From Novosphingobium sediminicola (GTDB lineage: Bacteria > Pseudomonadota > Alphaproteobacteria > Sphingomonadales > Sphingomonadaceae): 64,000 nucleotides of DNA. The DNA lies in NCBI RefSeq assembly GCF_014196525.1, contig NZ_JACIDX010000019.1:40322-104321 (forward strand), given 5' to 3'. The notes beneath the pieces are model-generated. The model made no database searches. It had not been told where the DNA came from and saw only the letters and a program-made list of their open reading frames with translations. Both the position numbers and the translations under genes were made by a program. Shown piece after piece: positions 62,348 through 64,000 of this stretch (positions are counted from its first letter, which is position 1; each line of letters begins with the position of its first letter).

Positions 62348-63451
62348 ATGGCTAATCAAAAATCTCTGCGGCTGGATTGGATCGACGTTGCCAAAGGAGC
62401 CTGCATCGGACTGGTCGTGCTGGGCCATAGTGTCGAATGGTACATGCGGCATCTGACCGGAGGCGCGCCGATTTACCTCGCGACTTTCACGCAGTGGCTG
62501 CATCCGCTCAGAATGCCGCTTTTCTTTGCTGTATCTGGCCTTCTGGCAGCGGGAAAAATTAAACAGCCTATAGGTAATTTGTGGAGCAAGACCGCCGGTC
62601 TCTATATACTTTACTTGCTATGGACAGCGCTCTACTGTGTGAAGTTGATTATGCCTTCCGCGCGCGGCCCGTTTCCCTATCCCGACTTGGATCAGTTGAT
62701 TCTTGCGCTCGTGCTACCAGTTTATCTTTGGTATATTTGGGCTCTTCCGGTATTCTATCTGATCGCGTGGGGTCTGGAACGGTTGTTGGGCGCCCGAAGT
62801 ATTTACGCGCTTGTCCCAATGGCGCTTCTGTCAGTTGCCGCTCCGGCCATCGGGCAAGCCTGCGGGCCTATTACCGGCCCGCCATTTGATCCGGTGCATG
62901 TCCAAACCGTCTCCTTCAACCTGTTCTGGTTTTATCTGGGTCTCAAGGGCAAGGATGTCTGGATCGTGATGGTCGCCAAGGGTAGCTGGATAATGCTTTG
63001 GTTAGCAGGCCTGCTTTATGGCCTTGTTGTCGCTGTGTCAGAGTATTTTGATCTCGAAGACTACCTCGCCGTCATTTCCTCCGCCCTTGCACTGCGCTTT
63101 GCGATAGAGGTTCTGGGACGCGTTGATATTCAGACGCACGCTGGCAAGTGTCTCGCATTTGTTGGTAGGAACACATTGCCGGTCTATGTGATGCACACAA
63201 CCGTACTGACGGGGTTTACCCTAGCCACGCGACTGCTGCCTGCCCATGCTGAGCAACAATATATGATGCTCTCCATTCAGTTGCTCGTTCCGATCCTTAT
63301 TGCGACCCTTGCTACTTTGCTATGCATCGGCATCGCAAAAGCAGCAGCCAAAACACCATTCAGATTTCTTTTTGAGCCGTTGCCCTCGCCTTTGGTTCGA
63401 GACAAAAATCAGCTTAAGCTGAAAAGGCCCCCTGCTGCATCAGCGCGCTAA
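62348..63451 (+). CDS. Acyltransferase-3 family membrane protein
   Basis: The product has 367 residues with about ten membrane helices. The N-terminus has LRLDWIDVAKGACIGLVVLGH with the conserved His; RMPLFFAVSG is the second family block. Such proteins O-acylate exopolysaccharide, LPS or other surface sugars. ATG at 62348 follows GAGG closely; a TTG at 62336 is an alternative. It has lower GC than its neighbours, which suggests horizontal origin. Confidence 0.85.
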   Translation: MANQKSLRLDWIDVAKGACIGLVVLGHSVEWYMRHLTGGAPIYLATFTQWLHPLRMPLFFAVSGLLAAGKIKQPIGNLWSKTAGLYILYLLWTALYCVKLIMPSARGPFPYPDLDQLILALVLPVYLWYIWALPVFYLIAWGLERLLGARSIYALVPMALLSVAAPAIGQACGPITGPPFDPVHVQTVSFNLFWFYLGLKGKDVWIVMVAKGSWIMLWLAGLLYGLVVAVSEYFDLEDYLAVISSALALRFAIEVLGRVDIQTHAGKCLAFVGRNTLPVYVMHTTVLTGFTLATRLLPAHAEQQYMMLSIQLLVPILIATLATLLCIGIAKAAAKTPFRFLFEPLPSPLVRDKNQLKLKRPPAASAR

Positions 63452-63613
63452 AGTGGCGGTGCAGCGCGGCAAACATGATGAGAGAGCGTGTTGCCTCACG
63501 AATGAATGTTCCCGAGCGGCATGGTCATTGCCTCACGTAAATGCTTCCTACCATGACCTCACCTGACGGGATACCGTGCAACGGAGCCGAAGGCGAAGTG
63601 GAACGGTATCCCG
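63452..63613. other. Probable end of a transposable element
   Basis: TTGCCTCACG occurs twice, at 63491-63500 and 63528-63537, each followed by an AATG-rich stretch. The hairpin at 63562-63618 follows. This layout suggests transposase-binding repeats at an element end. Confidence 0.45.
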
Positions 63614-63618
63614 TCAGG
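63562..63618. repeat. 16-bp perfect inverted repeat at the transposase 3' end
   Basis: CCTGACGGGATACCGT (63562-63577) pairs exactly with ACGGTATCCCGTCAGG (63603-63618) across 25 bases. The right arm covers the transposase stop codon (63614-63616). It may terminate transcription or be part of the element end. Confidence 0.6.
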
Positions 63619-63950
63619 CGGCGCTTGTCAGATCCTCGTCGTTTGGCTTGGCGATCATGGCACGGCCGGTCGGATCCTGCTTGTCGCCGAATACCAGAGA
63701 CCATGCATTTTCACTCCGCCACCCTTTGAGGCGACGCTGCACCGTTCTAAGCAGCCCGCTGGAGTAATCGCCGGGTTGTTCCCGTTGTAATCGTTCGAGC
63801 AGTTCTCGGCCTGTTTTCCCCGGGTCATCTTCGAACCAGACACGTAACTGGTCGGTGACCTCGACGAGAGGATCGGGTCGGCGGCGCCCGCGCTTCTGGG
63901 GTTGCGGGAGTGTCAGGAATTCCGTGTACGGGGCGGCGGTTGAACATCAG
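63614..63950 (-). pseudogene. Transposase C-terminal fragment at the window edge
   Basis: The minus strand is open from about 63950 to a stop at 63614 and reads YTEFLTLPQPQKRGRRRPDP, then TGRELLERLQREQPGDY and LLRTVQRRLKGWRSENAW, which resembles the C-terminus of a DDE (rve-core) transposase. A stop codon interrupts the frame near 63950, and the catalytic core would lie further right, beyond the window. Whether the full element is intact cannot be told. Confidence 0.5.
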
Positions 63951-64000
63951 GCCGCCATGGCCCGAACGAAACGATCGCCGAAGAGAACAGCGAACTGAGC

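Overview
The window looks like part of a megaplasmid or an integrated conjugative element from a high-GC alphaproteobacterium of the Sphingomonadales, most likely a Novosphingobium-like organism. The reasons are GC-rich codon use, a TonB-dependent receptor beside a TolB-propeller/amidohydrolase, and a complete F-type mating-pair-formation operon of the kind carried by sphingomonad plasmids. This is inference from family content; no search was run.

Left flank (1-10.7 kb): the 5' end of a DMT-family permease faces an XRE-cupin regulator across a shared palindrome. A TonB-dependent receptor and a secreted propeller-amidohydrolase form a two-gene minus-strand operon. After about 1 kb carrying a broken IS21-type transposase comes an HscC-like Hsp70 overlapping a degenerate J-domain protein.

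Mobile-element scar (10.75-14.5 kb): a nonsense-mutated, 3'-truncated IS481-type transposase, an N-terminal stub of a tyrosine integrase, a Fic protein with upstream inverted repeats, and an IS110 transposase broken by a 57-bp palindromic insertion flanked by TTGAC.

Conjugation block (15.4-39.4 kb): a tightly overlapped plus-strand operon in the order secreted small protein, DsbC-like, pilin, TraL, TraE, TraK, TraB, TraV, TraC, two small membrane proteins, TraW, TraU, a small ORF, TraN (in two ORFs), TrbC, S26 peptidase, TraF, a thioredoxin-like protein, TraH and TraG. Two minus-strand cassettes, VapBC and an AAA/DUF4143 ATPase, sit inside it between TraF and TraH. No relaxase, coupling protein or oriT is visible here, so DNA-processing functions must lie outside or be absent.

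Accessory block (39.4-54 kb): a membrane protein of unknown role, a HipBA module with repeats upstream, a P4-type integrase destroyed by frameshifts, a second Fic protein with an almost perfect palindrome upstream, a very large autotransporter, an IS5-type fragment, and a tandem-PilZ protein.

Right flank (54-64 kb): a GAF-PAS-GGDEF-EAL c-di-GMP enzyme, a scar where truncated cyoB and broken cyoC abut the tail of an unidentified plus-strand gene, a HisC-like aminotransferase, a LysR/nitrilase divergent pair, an orphan antitoxin with a frameshifted ParE toxin, an iteron-like repeat cluster that may be a replication origin, an acyltransferase-3 membrane protein, and the C-terminal end of a transposase at the window edge. 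No rRNA, tRNA or CRISPR array was recognised.
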